From: CAYRMV01 sp964425255
GTDB taxonomy: Bacteria; Bacteroidota; Bacteroidia; Flavobacteriales_D; Crocinitomicaceae
Direction: 5' to 3'
Length of the DNA stretch: 19,056 nucleotides
NCBI GenBank assembly: GCA_964425255.1
Contig: CAYRMV010000058.1
Coordinates: 1-19,056 of the forward strand
The position numbers and the translations under genes are program-made. Shown one piece after another: positions 1 to 6,359 of this stretch (position 1 is its first letter; every line of letters starts with the position of its first letter). Under the pieces are notes generated by a model, which saw nothing but the letters and a program-made list of their open reading frames with translations, searched no databases and was not told the DNA's origin.

Positions 1-252
1 TACTGGTTGAGTAATTGTTCTATTCCTTATGAATATCAAAGACTTGGAATAGGTTGTTTAATGATAAAAAGAGCTATATTAGAGTATGGACAAGTTTATT
101 TTTCTAATGTTAATAGATTTGAATTTAATACAAAATATCCAGATCATGGATATGATTCTCGTTATTTAAACTCACAAGGGACGAAATTTGTTGAAGCTTT
201 AATTAGAAAAAATATTATTCCAAATGATTGGCTCAGATTTCCAGAGTTATAG
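1..252 (+). CDS. C-terminal end of an unrecognised protein with a GNAT-like motif (5' truncated by window edge)
   Basis: The frame is open from the first base (Tyr-Trp-Leu-Ser...) to a TAG at 250-252, so the visible 83 codons are the end of a longer gene starting left of the window. The only recognisable element is YQRLGIG followed by a helix-like MIKRAI, which resembles the acetyl-CoA pyrophosphate-binding motif of GNAT N-acyltransferases (R/Q-x-x-G-x-G/A). The remaining ~55 residues are polar and aromatic (GYDSRYLNSQGTKFV, then an IIP-NDWLRFP end) and match no family I know. It could be a small acetyltransferase or the C-terminal effector domain of a larger protein. The family call is a guess; that the frame is coding is likely from its composition. 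Confidence 0.5.
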   Translation, partial: YWLSNCSIPYEYQRLGIGCLMIKRAILEYGQVYFSNVNRFEFNTKYPDHGYDSRYLNSQGTKFVEALIRKNIIPNDWLRFPEL

Positions 253-637
253 TTTTTCAATTGAACATTTGTGATCTACTCACAGCAGAACGATTGACTT
301 TTAACAGTTTTAATTACACAAAGACGGCTTTTTGAAAGTCTTTTTTTGCTTTTTGATCAACACATTGAAGATAAAATGAGCTTTTGGGTTCAACATTAAT
401 TCCTAACTTTACTGAAAAAAGTGATATCGATTTTCTTGTATGAATTAAAGCTTCTGGCATCAAACACATTTTCGATATTTACCTTGATTATAAAAATTAT
501 TGATAACATTGTTAGGTAGTGAAGTTGATCTTATTAGTAGAACAGTCATTAAAAAATACTGATTCAATCTTAAAATAAATCAAAAAAGCTTACAACAGAA
601 AATAAACAATTCATTTACAGCCATCTTTTCCCATCAA
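253..637. other. AT-rich intergenic stretch, no gene seen
   Basis: These 385 bp have no convincing ORF on either strand. The only structure I see is the weak hairpin plus T-tract at 322-349, which could end the gene to the left. The rest is AT-rich and should contain the promoter of the gene at 638, but I could not find a good TTG/TAnnTTTG pair. Confidence 0.6.
322..349 (+). terminator. Weak intrinsic terminator candidate
   Basis: The arms AAAGAC (322-327) and GTCTTT (340-345) can pair around a 12-nt loop, and the T-run continues to 349. The stem is short and AT-rich. Its position 70 bp after the stop of the left-edge gene fits a terminator. Confidence 0.35.
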
Positions 638-647
638 ATGAAATCAA
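630..647 (+). repeat. Start-site repeat copy 1 (CCCATCAA-ATG-AAATCAA)
   Basis: These 18 nt span the start codon of the DUF4424/YARHG gene and match 1772-1789, around the start of the next gene, at 17 of 18 positions. The one mismatch is the first base of the start codon (ATG versus GTG). The repeat may be a shared translation-initiation region or the trace of a duplicated gene 5' end. Confidence 0.6.
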
Positions 648-1726
648 CATTCACAATACTTTTCACCCTTTTCATGACACTTTCCACTTTTGGAAATGAT
701 GGCGTTTACTTGACACATGGAGGAATCATTTATCCGACAAAAGAAAGTAAGGTTTCCCTTGACAAAGAGATTTTGTCATTCAGTGTTCAAGACAAAGTTT
801 GCCGTGTAGACATTCTTTTTGAGTTTAACAATCCTGAAAACGTGGAGAGAAAATTAATAATTGGTTTTCAAGCTCCAACTGCAGCAGGTGATGTATCTGA
901 CAATGTTTCCAATACCAATCAAATAAGCGACTTTACCATTTTAGCAAATGGGAAAATACTTCCCTATCAACTAAAAGTCGCAACTTGCGAGGATTGCGAA
1001 TTAAAAGAACCCAAAGACATTGAATTTTCTCAATCTGAGCAAGGCGTTTTTGTATATCTTTTCGAGTTAACTTTTAAACCCGGAATAAACAAAATAAATC
1101 ATAGCTACTCTTTTCCTGCAAGTTCAAATGTGGAATATAACCAATTCTACAATTACATTTTGACAACTGGTTCAAAGTGGGCAGGCGGCAAGATTAAAAA
1201 CTTGACAGTCAGTTTCGACTTAGGCTACAACAAATACTTCTACGTGAGTGACGTATTCGGTAAAAATGCAAATTGGTCAATTATTGGAAGTGGTAAAATA
1301 ACCAATGAAACGTTTCAAAACTATGACAACGACACCCAAAAAATGGTTAGAATAATGTCAGGTCGCCTTCAAATAGATATTGCAAACTTTGAACCGAAAA
1401 AAAATATCGAATTTGGAATCATCCATGAACATACTTTTTTCACGGCATCATCAAAACAGATAGCTAACAACCTTTTTCTTGCATTGAAACACCATACCTT
1501 GGATATGAACTATTTCGAAGAAAAGGAATTAACAAAAGAGGAGTTGAAAATAGTGAGAAACATGATTTATGCACAACATGGATACGCATTTAAAAACAAA
1601 GATTTACAAGACTATTTTGCTCAATTTGAATGGTATATCCCCGACCCCAATTTAACACTAGCACAAATTAAACTGAACGAAAAAGAAACGAAATTTATTG
1701 ACGAAATACGAAAACGAGAAAAATAA
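638..1726 (+). CDS. Secreted DUF4424 / YARHG domain protein
   Basis: A 362-residue protein of unknown role, probably exported: residues 1-19 form a typical signal peptide (basic start, hydrophobic core, ending near STFGND). Residues ~20-260 resemble DUF4424, with DGVYLTHGGIIYP followed by conserved-looking beta-rich segments (KEILSFSV, VDILFEFNNP). Residues ~297-362 form a YARHG domain, recognised from RNMIYAQHGYAF (Gln replaces the usual Arg), an aromatic DYFAQFEWYIP segment and an LNEKE-TKFIDEIR helix. YARHG domains are extracellular modules often fused to other domains in secreted proteins, with no established activity. The ATG was chosen because the signal peptide starts there and the same sequence surrounds the next gene's start. 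The following gene begins 53 bp downstream and may be co-transcribed. Confidence 0.8.
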   Translation: MKSTFTILFTLFMTLSTFGNDGVYLTHGGIIYPTKESKVSLDKEILSFSVQDKVCRVDILFEFNNPENVERKLIIGFQAPTAAGDVSDNVSNTNQISDFTILANGKILPYQLKVATCEDCELKEPKDIEFSQSEQGVFVYLFELTFKPGINKINHSYSFPASSNVEYNQFYNYILTTGSKWAGGKIKNLTVSFDLGYNKYFYVSDVFGKNANWSIIGSGKITNETFQNYDNDTQKMVRIMSGRLQIDIANFEPKKNIEFGIIHEHTFFTASSKQIANNLFLALKHHTLDMNYFEEKELTKEELKIVRNMIYAQHGYAFKNKDLQDYFAQFEWYIPDPNLTLAQIKLNEKETKFIDEIRKREK

Positions 1727-1771
1727 TCCATATTGAAAAATAACATGATAATAAACCAAAACAAATTAACT

Positions 1772-1789
1772 CCCATCAAGTGAAATCAA
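1772..1789 (+). repeat. Start-site repeat copy 2 (CCCATCAA-GTG-AAATCAA)
   Basis: This is the second copy of the 18-nt sequence at 630-647. It supports GTG at 1780 as the start of the following gene, because the repeat places it exactly where ATG stands in the first copy. Confidence 0.6.
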
Positions 1790-2244
1790 TAATAATCTTG
1801 TTAACAATAACCATTTTCTTTATTCCTGAAAAAAATTGGGTAAAAGGAAGATGGATTATCGATTTCATAATTCTTGACAGTGATACAATATATAAACAGG
1901 ATCATTTTTATTACACGCTAGAATACAATCGAACTTTAAACCCAAATTTGGACTCTATAGAATTGGAAAATTTGGCTCTGCATTCATTCAAAAAAACAAG
2001 TAAATTGTATTGGGAATTCGATGACAGCACTTTTCTAACAGCCGCTATGCGAAGTGGAGGTAGAGGAAATTTAAATGACACTGATTTTGGAACATACTTC
2101 AGATCAAATGACTCCATTTACATGACAAACACCACTAGAAATAATTACAAATCAATTTTTTTAATCGAAGAAAGACATAAATACTTGCATTTTAAAGAGA
2201 ATGGAGAAACGAAATTTTACATGCAATTGAAAAAAGTAAAATAG
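1780..2244 (+). CDS. Small exported protein, unrecognised
   Basis: A 154-residue protein beginning with GTG. It has a short hydrophobic N-terminus (KSIIILLTITIFFIP) that could be a signal peptide or anchor, then WVKGRWIIDFI and several alternating beta-strand-like segments ending LKKVK. The opening after the signal (Lys-Gly-x-Trp) and the small beta-rich build are reminiscent of lipocalin-like proteins, but I see no diagnostic motif and would not name a family. GTG is supported by the 18-nt sequence shared with the start of the upstream gene. It lies 53 bp behind that gene on the same strand, so they may share a transcript. Confidence 0.65.
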   Translation: MKSIIILLTITIFFIPEKNWVKGRWIIDFIILDSDTIYKQDHFYYTLEYNRTLNPNLDSIELENLALHSFKKTSKLYWEFDDSTFLTAAMRSGGRGNLNDTDFGTYFRSNDSIYMTNTTRNNYKSIFLIEERHKYLHFKENGETKFYMQLKKVK

Positions 2245-2521
2245 AAAGTTTGTTAAAATAAGATAAGTATGAGACAGCTAATCGGAAAATAAAAATTTAC
2301 TAACCTTAGAATGGAAAAAAAAGTATGTATGCAGATTTATAAAGCGGTAATAAACTAAGCAAAGTGTAAAATTTTATTATTAAATAAAAACAAAAACTTA
2401 TTTCTTGAGATCTTTCTTAAAATGTCAAGATTCGTAGATGGAAATTATCGATTGGAAACAAGAATGAAAGAAATTACAGAATAATACTTAATTTCAACAA
2501 ACACTAAATGTTAGAAAAATT

Positions 2522-2695
2522 ATGGTTCTAGAGCAAAAACTTCTCATATATAAACCCGATGTCTACAATGAATTCGGTAGTTCAAACACAAATTATTTGA
2601 TTGATCTAAAACTTCCAATTTTTGCTAGTTTAGTCATTGTCTTTCTTCTTTTGATTACGTTCTTTATTTACACAAAAATGAAAGCGAAAAAATAA
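2522..2695 (+). CDS. Possible 57-residue single-span membrane peptide
   Basis: An ATG frame of 57 codons ending in TAA at 2693-2695. The N-terminal 30 residues are polar (KLLIYKPDVYNEFGSSN and on). Residues 31-50 form a convincing transmembrane helix (LPIFASLVIVFLLLITFFIY), followed by a positive tail TKMKAKK that predicts an inside C-terminus. A hydrophobic run with a basic stop-transfer end is unlikely by chance in such AT-rich DNA but not excluded. I know no family for it. It may be an intact small protein or the front part of a decayed gene continuing at 2722. Confidence 0.35.
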   Translation: MVLEQKLLIYKPDVYNEFGSSNTNYLIDLKLPIFASLVIVFLLLITFFIYTKMKAKK

Positions 2696-2721
2696 TCAAA
2701 CAGAATAAATTTACTCGGTAA

Positions 2722-2802
2722 AAAAATGCAAAACCTTCTATTTTTGGTTGGCTCCTCTCCTTCCTACTCAGTGGTTTAGTCTGGTACGTTTTGTTTAATT
2801 AA
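2722..2802 (+). pseudogene. Membrane-helix gene fragment lacking a start codon
   Basis: After a TAA at 2719-2721 a frame stays open to TAA at 2800-2802. It encodes KPSIFGWLLSFLLSGLVWYV (from the lysine codon at 2731) and then LFN, a clear membrane-helix pattern. It has no ATG, GTG or TTG in a usable position. It lies just after the 57-residue membrane peptide but in another frame. The seven-A run at 2720-2726 is where a one-base indel would join it to the frame that follows the peptide's stop codon. I infer a decayed gene, or a sequencing error in the homopolymer plus a stop. Confidence 0.3.
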
Positions 2803-2845
2803 TTCTCCATTTTTCTTCAAATCAAATTCCAAAAAAATCTAAAAA

Positions 2846-2877
2846 TTGGATTTGAATGTCATTCTGTGTTATATTTA
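2846..2877 (+). promoter_or_regulatory. Candidate flavobacterial promoter for the OmpA-family gene
   Basis: TTG at 2846-2848 lies 21 nt before TATATTTA at 2870-2877. This matches the Bacteroidota sigma-A-type consensus (TTG, 17-23 nt, TAnnTTTG) at all but one base. Transcription would start near 2882-2885, leaving a leader of about 12 nt before ATG 2896. That in turn argues against the upstream start candidates. Confidence 0.4.
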
Positions 2878-2895
2878 TCTCAAAATACACCTAAA

Positions 2896-3804
2896 ATGAT
2901 GAAAATAGTACAATCAACCACGTTATTTGCAGGAATTGTTCTGTTGAGTGCGTCTTGTGTCGTGAGCAAGAAAAAATACACCGCTCTTCAGTCTGATTAT
3001 GATCGAGCTGAAAAAAACAAAAAAGAACTGGAAGGGAAACTGTATTCTTCTGAAACTGCTGTTGGCCGTTTGGAAAATGAAAATACCAATTTGCGTAGTT
3101 CTTTGATTGGAAGACAAGAATACATCGAAGAATTGAAAGGGCAATTAGAGGATTGCAAAAAAATCCGTGATCAGCAATTGTCCCGAGTGGGTGATTTGAC
3201 CGTTTTGACCCAAGCAGCGAATGACAACATGAAAGAAACGTTGGCACAGTTGGAACGAAAAGACAAATACATTCACCTTCTACAACAAGCAAAATCGAAA
3301 GCAGATTCGTTGAATTTAGCGCTAGCTGTCAACTTGAAAGGCGTTTTGAAAGAAGGTTTGGACGACAAAGATGTCAACATCAATGTAGATAAAACGGTCG
3401 TGATGATTAATCTTTCTGACAAAGTATTATTCAAAAGTGGTAGTTCAGATTTGACTCCACGCGCGAATGAAGTCCTAGCTAAAATCGCACAAATCATTGA
3501 ATCACGTCCAGATTTGGAAGTAATGATTGAAGGTTATACGGATTCCGATCCAATCAAAAATTCATGTACGAAAGACAATTGGGATTTGAGTGTTCGTCGA
3601 TCTACTGCGGTGGTTCGCATGTTGCAATCCGAATTTAAAATCAATCCAAATCGTTTGATTGCTGCGGGTCGAGGAGAATTCAATGCGCTGGTTCCAAACG
3701 ATACGCCAGAAAACAAAGCGATGAACCGCAGAACACGCATAATTTTAATGCCTAAAATTGATCAATTCTATGATTTGTTGAATCCGAACAATGTTCCAGA
3801 CTAA
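2896..3804 (+). CDS. OmpA-family lipoprotein with coiled-coil region
   Basis: A 302-residue cell-envelope protein that probably anchors the outer membrane to peptidoglycan. Residues 1-20 are a signal peptide ending LLSASC, with Cys21 as the likely lipidated residue (Ser at -3 is slightly atypical). Residues ~25-145 are rich in Lys, Glu, Leu and Gln and look like a coiled coil. Residues ~165-288 are an OmpA/MotB C-terminal domain: VLFKSGSSDLTP, EGYTDSDPI, WDLSVRRSTAVVRML, LIAAGRGEFN and NRRTRI. Asp216 and Arg234/235 fit the residues that bind diaminopimelate in this family. Start: ATG 2896 has CTAAA before it and begins the signal peptide; an in-frame TTG at 2866 would sit inside the promoter-like sequence. 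It stands alone on its strand and ends at a strong bidirectional terminator. Confidence 0.9.
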   Translation: MMKIVQSTTLFAGIVLLSASCVVSKKKYTALQSDYDRAEKNKKELEGKLYSSETAVGRLENENTNLRSSLIGRQEYIEELKGQLEDCKKIRDQQLSRVGDLTVLTQAANDNMKETLAQLERKDKYIHLLQQAKSKADSLNLALAVNLKGVLKEGLDDKDVNINVDKTVVMINLSDKVLFKSGSSDLTPRANEVLAKIAQIIESRPDLEVMIEGYTDSDPIKNSCTKDNWDLSVRRSTAVVRMLQSEFKINPNRLIAAGRGEFNALVPNDTPENKAMNRRTRIILMPKIDQFYDLLNPNNVPD

Positions 3805-3827
3805 AACAAGCAAGTTATTACAAAAAC

Positions 3828-3860
3828 AAAAAAGTTGTCTTTCATCGGACAACTTTTTTT
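3828..3860. terminator. Bidirectional intrinsic terminator
   Basis: The arms AAAAAAGTTGTC (3828-3839) and GACAACTTTTTT (3848-3859) pair perfectly over 12 bp around the 8-nt loop TTTCATCG. There is a T-run on each strand. It lies between the convergent OmpA-family gene and trkA, 24 bp after one stop codon and 3 bp from the other, so it probably serves both. Confidence 0.85.
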
Positions 3861-3862
3861 AT

Positions 3863-4549
3863 TTAATTCAATTTTGCAAACTTCTGTAAGTCTTCATTCG
3901 CACCATACAAAACCAAAATGTCTTCATCTTGTAGAATTGTATCTTCACTTGGAATGCCTTGAATTTTAGGGATGATTTTACTTTTCCCTAAAAAGGAAGA
4001 AACTTCTGTGTTTTTGATAATCGTCAGAATTAGAATGGCGTATTTTTCTCTTAAACCTAAGTCACTGATTTTTTTCCCTACCAATTTTTCAGGTACAATA
4101 ATCTCAACGACGCTGAAATTTTTGTTTAATTCAAACGAATCGACAACGCCTTTCAAACAGAGTTTTTTTGCCCATCTTTCCGCTGATTCTTCTTCCGGGT
4201 GCACAATTTCTACCACACCCAAGGCTTGAAGTACATTTTCATGTATCGGATTGATCGCTCGACTGATGATTCGCTTTACACCCAAATTTTTGAAATTGGC
4301 AGTCACCATGATGTTGGCTCCTTCGTTTTCTCCAATACATACCATCACCACATCGGTATTTTTAAGTGGTAAATGTGCCAAGGTATTGTGGTCCGTTGCG
4401 TCCATACAAATCGTGTGCGACAATTTATCTTTGAGTGCAACCACTTTTTCGGTACGGTTGTCCACACCGATTACTTCGTTCCCTTGTTGTGTTAATTTTT
4501 CAGCCAATGAGCCTCCAAAATTGCCTAATCCAACGATGATAAACTTCAT
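3863..4549 (-). CDS. trkA: Potassium uptake regulatory subunit TrkA/KtrA (RCK)
   Basis: A 228-residue cytoplasmic protein that binds NAD(H) or ATP and gates the potassium channel subunit encoded just upstream. Residues 1-~120 are an RCK-N (TrkA-N) Rossmann domain: GLGNFG at 7-12 is the dinucleotide loop and Asp30 sits at the end of beta-2. The pattern continues with ATDHNTLAHL and VMVCIGENEGANI. Residues ~140-228 form an RCK-C domain (VVEIIVPEKLVGKKISDLGL, EDILVLYGANEDLQKF). The length of one RCK-N plus one RCK-C is that of KtrA or a half-length TrkA, so it should act as a multimeric ring beneath the channel. It follows trkH by 31 bp on the same strand, and the operon ends at the shared terminator. 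Confidence 0.93.
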   Translation of the reverse strand: MKFIIVGLGNFGGSLAEKLTQQGNEVIGVDNRTEKVVALKDKLSHTICMDATDHNTLAHLPLKNTDVVMVCIGENEGANIMVTANFKNLGVKRIISRAINPIHENVLQALGVVEIVHPEEESAERWAKKLCLKGVVDSFELNKNFSVVEIIVPEKLVGKKISDLGLREKYAILILTIIKNTEVSSFLGKSKIIPKIQGIPSEDTILQDEDILVLYGANEDLQKFAKLN

Positions 4550-4580
4550 TTTTTCTTATTTAAAATCTTACTATCTCTGC

Positions 4581-6323
4581 TTAATTGATCAATATTTCAT
4601 CCGATGGATAACTGTAGGTCACTTCTTTCACTTTTTTGAAAAAAGCAATCAAAATCGTCAGTGTACTCACTCTACCAACAAACATCAATGCAATCAACAC
4701 ATATTTACTTTCATCACTCAACTTGGGCGTTATCCCCAAGGTTAATCCAACGGTACTGTATGCTGAAAAACTTTCAAAAGCAATGTCCAACAATTGAATG
4801 TTTCGATCGTAATGGGCAATGAGAAAAATCCCTGCTCCAATCACCATCAAAGACAAAGTCATTACCGCAAAAGCACGTCGAACAGTGATGTCCGCAATTT
4901 CTCTTCGAAAGACTTCGATTTTCTTTTTTCCACGAGCCAAACTGAGGTAATTCAAAGTCGATATAGCAAAAGTACTCGTTTTGATACCACCCCCAGTCGA
5001 AGCAGGAGAAGCTCCAATCCACATCAAAAGAATGATTAAAATGATGGTCGAAAAATGCAACTGACTAAAATCAATCGAGTTAAATCCAGCTGTTCGTGGT
5101 GTTGTAGCTGTAAACAAAGCAGTTACCATTTTACCAAATTCCGAATGGCCAACCAAAACATTGTTGTATTCTTTGAAATACACCAAAACAAAACCAATCA
5201 GTAACAACGAAAACGTGGTAACCAAGTTGATTTTGTTACTCAAGGTCAAAATCCATGGGCGATAGTTATTTTCACGGTTTAAGAACCAAAGTAAATACCT
5301 TAAAATCATGTGTTTGAAATAGCGCAATGAATTGATAACGATTGGAAAACCAAGACCACCAAAGACAAAAATCAATATTACAATAAGTTGAAAAGCATAG
5401 TTAAACAAAAATGGTTTTTCCATCATTCCCATGGGCAAGGTCGAAAATCCAGCATTACAAAAAGCGGAAATCGAATGAAAAATGGAAAAATAAGCTCGAT
5501 CATAAAACGAAGAAATCAAGGAACTATCAATGCTGAAAAAGATGAAAATGGCTCCAATAAGTTCGATAAAAAACGTAATCGCGAGAATTTGTTTGACTGT
5601 TGTAAACACTTCGCCTAATTTTTCCGTATTGGTCATATCTCCCAATGCAATTTGGTTTTCGTATGACGATCCGCCTTTGAAGAAATAACTAAAATAACTT
5701 GCGAAAGTCAAAATCCCCAATCCACCAGCTTGAATCAACAGCATGATCATCGTTTGGCCCAATTGAGTGAAATCTTTACTTGTATCTAAAACAACCAACC
5801 CTGTGACACAAACGGCACTCGTGGATGTAAAAAACGCATCGATAAAACGGATACCATGTGTAGTTGCATTGGGCAACATCAACAAAAATGCTCCGCCTAA
5901 TATCAAGACAAGAAAACTAATCAAAAATAACTGAGCAGGATTCAAAAAGGACCGTTTATAGTTCAATCGTGAACTGGTAAATTCACGAACTAATTTGAGT
6001 ATAACCGCCCAACGAAGCCAAGCTGTAATTTCAATCAATCCTTCTAAACGAATTTGTTGAACAAAACATACCACCACAAAAGCAACACTCGCCACATCAA
6101 AGATAAAAGCTCTGAATACAAACTCTTTATCTCGATACAGGTATTTTAAAACGGTGTATAAAACCCCCGTAAACAAGACAAACAAGAATACAAACATCAC
6201 CACCGATTCCAAGAAGTTTGGGAGTTTATATCCAAAATTCAGAATCAATCCGACAAAGGCAAAGAAATGAAACAACAAAATCAATCGTCGTGTCCAAACA
6301 GAATAAATGATTTCTTTTATCAT
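4581..6323 (-). CDS. trkH: Potassium channel/transporter subunit TrkH/KtrB with N-terminal extension
   Basis: A 580-residue inner-membrane potassium translocator of the Trk/Ktr/HKT superfamily. All four pore loops are visible: TSAVCVTGLVV (~169-178, Gly175), SAFCNAGFST (286-295, Gly292), TTPRTAGFNS (407-416, Gly413) and SAYSTVGLTLG (520-530, Gly526). They hold the four selectivity-filter glycines. ASPASTGGGIKTSTF (~438-452) is also typical. The protein is about 130 residues longer than usual KtrB. Residues 1-125 contain four hydrophobic segments, the last (WLRWAVILKLVREF, Arg104/Lys110/Arg113) carrying spaced positive charges. This may be a voltage-sensor-like or accessory domain. The partner trkA follows after 31 bp and the symporter gene precedes by 36 bp, which suggests one operon. 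Confidence 0.92.
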   Translation of the reverse strand: MIKEIIYSVWTRRLILLFHFFAFVGLILNFGYKLPNFLESVVMFVFLFVLFTGVLYTVLKYLYRDKEFVFRAFIFDVASVAFVVVCFVQQIRLEGLIEITAWLRWAVILKLVREFTSSRLNYKRSFLNPAQLFLISFLVLILGGAFLLMLPNATTHGIRFIDAFFTSTSAVCVTGLVVLDTSKDFTQLGQTMIMLLIQAGGLGILTFASYFSYFFKGGSSYENQIALGDMTNTEKLGEVFTTVKQILAITFFIELIGAIFIFFSIDSSLISSFYDRAYFSIFHSISAFCNAGFSTLPMGMMEKPFLFNYAFQLIVILIFVFGGLGFPIVINSLRYFKHMILRYLLWFLNRENNYRPWILTLSNKINLVTTFSLLLIGFVLVYFKEYNNVLVGHSEFGKMVTALFTATTPRTAGFNSIDFSQLHFSTIILIILLMWIGASPASTGGGIKTSTFAISTLNYLSLARGKKKIEVFRREIADITVRRAFAVMTLSLMVIGAGIFLIAHYDRNIQLLDIAFESFSAYSTVGLTLGITPKLSDESKYVLIALMFVGRVSTLTILIAFFKKVKEVTYSYPSDEILIN

Positions 6324-6359
6324 CTCAAGGAAAAATTGCTTGAAATTATCTCAACAAAA

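Larger units (their letters stand above)
2245..2865. other. Gene-poor AT-rich stretch with possible remnants of small genes
   Basis: This 620-bp stretch has no long ORF. It contains a 20-codon ATG frame at 2422-2484 (reading ...RFVDGNYRLETRMKEITE), a possible 57-codon membrane peptide at 2522-2695 and an open membrane-helix segment at 2722-2802 without a start codon. Together these suggest decayed coding sequence or very small genes. The last ~30 bp carry a promoter-like signal for the OmpA-family gene. Confidence 0.5.

Noticed and set aside
2866..2895. Upstream TTG start for the OmpA-family protein
   Set aside because: It would put ten polar residues before the signal peptide and lies in the promoter-like sequence; ATG 2896 fits better.
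3972..4745. Two plus-strand frames antisense to trkA and the end of trkH
   Set aside because: Both cover well-supported RCK and TrkH coding sequence; no signals support them.
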